Shown in pieces: positions 61,645-64,000 of a stretch of 64,000 nt of DNA. Under the pieces are notes generated by a model. That model had not been told where the DNA came from. It saw only the letters and a program-made list of their open reading frames with translations, and ran no database searches. Both the position numbers and the translations under genes were made by a program. Source of the DNA: Prinia subflava (Eukaryota; Chordata; Aves; Passeriformes; Cisticolidae); contig NC_086254.1 in the NCBI RefSeq assembly GCF_021018805.1, positions 27,341,300-27,405,299 on the forward strand, written 5' to 3'. Position 1 is the first letter of the stretch; each line of letters opens with the position of its first letter.

Positions 61645-61851
61645 TCATTGCAGGGATGCATCTTCATTAATCCATTGCCATTCGGGATCACCAGGCAGGG
61701 AACTGTCCTCTTCCTCACAGTATTTCAAATATTTCTTTGTGGCTTTGAGAAGGTTCCTTTTTCCATCCTCGTTGTATCTGTATCCTTGTGACTGTCTGTT
61801 TTTTGACCAGTATTCATCACTTCTCAAGGAATTAGTGGTTTCCAGATCACC
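61645..61851 (-). CDS. Terminal coding exon of an unrecognised minus-strand gene
   Basis: On the minus strand a long T-run followed by TAG makes a strong 3' splice site (acceptor AG at 61853-61852). It is followed at once by 68 sense codons in phase 0 and a TGA at 61647-61645. An ATTAAA poly(A) hexamer lies about 21 nt past the stop (61623-61618). The encoded C terminus starts GDLETTNSLR, has aromatic and charged segments (SDEYWSKNRQ, KKYLKYC, EWQWINEDASLQ), one Cys and three Trp, and contains a Gly-Lys-Arg. The composition is clearly protein-like and unlike the Leu/Pro/Ser-rich shadow frames elsewhere. An in-frame stop lies directly upstream of the acceptor, so this must be an internal start of an exon. 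I do not recognise the family. The exon ends 565 bp from the COL9A3 start codon and points away from it, so upstream exons must lie in that gap or antisense within COL9A3. Confidence 0.65.
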   Translation of the reverse strand, partial: GDLETTNSLRSDEYWSKNRQSQGYRYNEDGKRNLLKATKKYLKYCEEEDSSLPGDPEWQWINEDASLQ

Positions 61852-62049
61852 CTAAAAAAAACAAGAACCCAGAACCAGATGTGAACAACCTCAGAGCTCA
61901 CAAAGCCCCTCATTAAGTGCATTTCTCTGTAGCGATCGTGCACTGTTAGAGGTTTCTTAATGTCCCTGCTGGAGTTAAGTGTCCCCAGGCACTGAAAAAC
62001 TCACCCTGTGTTGGTTTTCACCTGTCCAGCACAGAGGTGGTGATGGGCT

Positions 62050-62416
62050 TTGGGAAATGCCCTGGGTCAGACCTGAGGAACAGCTTTATATTTACAGCAG
62101 GAGTAACCCAGTTTTGCTCCGGTGTCCCATCTCCCAGTCCAGCCTTCCACAGGCTCCAGGAGAGGAGGCTGGGGCTGCCCAGCAGGGCATGATGAGAGCT
62201 GCTCTGCCTGCCTGCTGCTCCCCCTCCTGCTCCCACCTCCTCTCCAAGCTCGGCCCCTCTCGCCTGGCTCCAGCTGGAGCCACAGGTTTATCTGGAGGCG
62301 AGGAGTCTCTGCTCTGTAAGCTGAGCCCCAGAGGAGGAGGAGGGATCTGCTGGACCCTGGAGGAGAAAGGGTTTGGCCGCCCCGGAGGAAAGGGAGAGAG
62401 GCAGAGCCTGGGCACC
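62050..62416 (+). promoter_or_regulatory. COL9A3: COL9A3 5' flank / likely promoter and 5' UTR
   Basis: GC-rich but only moderately CpG-dense sequence precedes the start codon. A TATA-like TTTATATTTA lies near 62085-62094, about 325 bp upstream of the ATG. The transcription start is not determinable here. Confidence 0.4.
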
Positions 62417-62482
62417 ATGGCTGCATTCTCTGCTCTCGGGCTCCTCTCCCTGTGTCAGCTCCTGGCCACAGCATCAGCTCAG
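62417..62482 (+). CDS. COL9A3: COL9A3 coding exon 1 (signal peptide)
   Basis: Sixty-six nt, phase 0, donor TCAG|GTGAGA. Encodes the hydrophobic leader and the first mature residue Gln22. Confidence 0.9.
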
Positions 62483-64000
62483 GTGAGAAACCTCATTTTT
62501 GTCTCATGCTCAAGGAAAAACCTGTACGGGTAAAAAAGAGTGGTCTGTGTGTGTTGTACCTGTGGGGTGAAACGTGGCAATAGGCAGGTTATTATTCTAA
62601 AGTTTGTTACAAATGTGTGCCTGGGTGTGTACCTGTGTGGGGAGGTGTAAAAACTGCTGCTTTGCGTTTCTGTAAAAGTGTTGTTTTCCCGTTCACGGCT
62701 GAAATAATGAGAGGGAAAGCCTTGGAAAGGGAAGATTGGTTCATGCAAGAGAAACAGTTTGCTTTTACAGTGAAGTAACAGATTTCCAGTGAAACTGATC
62801 TGGTCTTATCTGTTCTGGGTCTTTATCTGAATCAGAATTTCTTACTTATTCCCTCAATCAATTTTTGAATTTTACATTTACATCACGTTTAACCCTGGCT
62901 CACCTGAGAAATGAAGCTATATTAAACTTCTCTGTCTGGTGTTACATTATTGTCTGGGGAAGTGACTCCTCAGTGAGTTTTTCATAGTTAGTGAGAAATT
63001 TTTTCAGTCTGGTTTGGGAATTCAGAACTCTGCTGTGAGCAGAGCTGCTTCTACAATGAAGCCTTTGTTCCCTGAAGCTACAGTAAGTTGCTCTCTGGAG
63101 CCCTCTCCATACAGAAGTCATTTATTGGATCTTTCTTTCCTTCCCCCCACCTCAGACCTCTCCAAAATCCAAGATATTTCAAATGGCATCCTGCTCAGAG
63201 AGGAGACTTTCCCTTTCTCCTCCTGTCTTCATTGATGTCTGCCTGGCTTTGCCATCACCCCATCAGACTGGGGCTATAAATTAATTATTTCTACCAAGCA
63301 CTTGGCACCTTTTCCATGGGCTTTGTGTTTTCTCCTCTGCCCAACCCAAAATGTGCCTGTAGTAAGAACAATTTCCTGTACAAGGAACCCCTTTGCTGCC
63401 CAGTGACCAGTTTGCATTCCCAGTACAGATCACCAGTAAAAGGAGCTGGGGATGTGCTCAGTCTAAAGGGTTTTCCAACGAGCCTTGCACTGCTCTGGAG
63501 CAGCTCTGAGCCCACCTAGGCTGGCAGGGGGTGCAAATTCAGGGTTAAGCTGTGGACTTGGCCACTGACTTCTGATCTAGCCCATGTGTTCCTTCTGATG
63601 GAAAAATAAGCTCTTGTCTCTCACTTTTGCCCAGTCCCTTCCAAGAATTGGACCACAAGGCCCTCCTGGACCACGAGGACCCCCTGGACCATCTGGCAAG
63701 GACGGCATTGATGTGAGTGAGACGGGCAGGGGTGGGGCAGGGGCAGAGCCAGGGGGGCAGAGGAGCTGCTCTGGTGCTCCAGATCCACAGCCTGGGGACA
63801 TCCCACGGGGAATGGCCCTGGAAAATCACTGTCCTCACCAGAGACCTCGTCCTGCAGGGGTCTGAGCAGCCAGTGCAGGTGCTGAGCAGGTCCTGTGCAG
63901 GATCAACCCCCTGTGCCAGGGAGAGCTCAGGGCTTTGTGACCCTGCCTGCAAAGCAGAATATTTCTCTTTTGGTGCAAGGGTGAGTGCAGGGGTACCATG
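62417..64000 (+). CDS. COL9A3: Collagen type IX alpha-3 chain, 5' end only (runs off the window)
   Basis: Coding exons 62417-62482 and 63635-63712 join in phase 0. Exon 1 encodes a 22-residue leader, MAAFSALGLLSLCQLLATAS then AQ, a signal peptide with likely cleavage after Ala21. Exon 2 encodes SLPRI followed by seven Gly-X-Y triplets (GPQGPPGPRGPPGPSGKDGI then D). The GKDGID ending and the exon structure fit the start of the COL3 domain of alpha-3(IX). The family is a FACIT collagen secreted by chondrocytes; alpha-1, alpha-2 and alpha-3 chains trimerise and decorate type II collagen fibrils. The start has a strong context (GCACCATGG). The frame is open upstream to about 61979 with in-frame ATGs at 62189 and 62192, but only the 62417 start yields a signal peptide. 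Position directly after OGFR matches human 20q13.33. The remaining exons lie beyond 64000. Confidence 0.92.
63635..63712 (+). CDS. COL9A3: COL9A3 coding exon 2 (first Gly-X-Y exon)
   Basis: The acceptor is CTTTTGCCCAG and the donor GAT|GTGAGT. It encodes 26 residues: five non-collagenous residues, then uninterrupted Gly-X-Y. It is phase 0 at both ends, as collagen exons usually are. Confidence 0.92.

Noticed and set aside
62800..62905. Minus-strand donor-like CAG|GTGAGC near 62904 considered as an exon of the unknown gene
   Set aside because: The preceding sequence has stops in most frames and the phase does not fit a direct join to the 61851 exon.

Overview
The window reads as avian nuclear DNA. 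Nine truncated CR1 LINE fragments of the bird type are scattered through it. It carries three neighbouring plus-strand genes in the order MRGBP - OGFR - COL9A3, the same order as on human 20q13.33. Introns are short (70 bp to about 4.2 kb), exons use GT..AG splice sites, and two strong CpG-rich promoters stand out from an otherwise AT-rich background. The species cannot be told from sequence alone.

Layout. Positions 1 to about 43,900 hold no gene I can recognise. This is a gene desert with five CR1 3' ends, one partial CR1, a 242-bp (GGGAA)n satellite, a 270-bp T/G-only tract, a 25-bp x 4 tandem repeat and some AT-rich blocks that could be conserved regulatory DNA. NTSR1 is the expected left neighbour by synteny, but no NTSR1 coding exon is visible. 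MRGBP (five coding exons, 44123-47774) starts in a CpG island and encodes a TIP60/NuA4 acetyltransferase subunit of 230 aa. A 39-bp x 12 minisatellite (49373-49840) abuts the CpG-island promoter of OGFR. OGFR has seven coding exons (50077-58293, 668 aa) and encodes the opioid growth factor receptor. After OGFR comes about 3 kb without a gene, then a convincing terminal coding exon on the minus strand (61851 to 61645) of a gene I do not recognise. COL9A3 begins at 62417; only its signal-peptide exon and the first Gly-X-Y exon lie inside the window.

Function. MRGBP is a housekeeping chromatin factor, OGFR a nuclear-envelope-associated growth-inhibitory receptor, and COL9A3 a cartilage FACIT collagen chain. 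Nothing in the sequence suggests they act together; they are syntenic neighbours with separate promoters. The observations most worth following up are the unassigned minus-strand exon between OGFR and COL9A3, the minisatellite with a duplicated higher-order unit next to the OGFR promoter, and a compact GAS/IRF-like motif cluster in OGFR intron 1.
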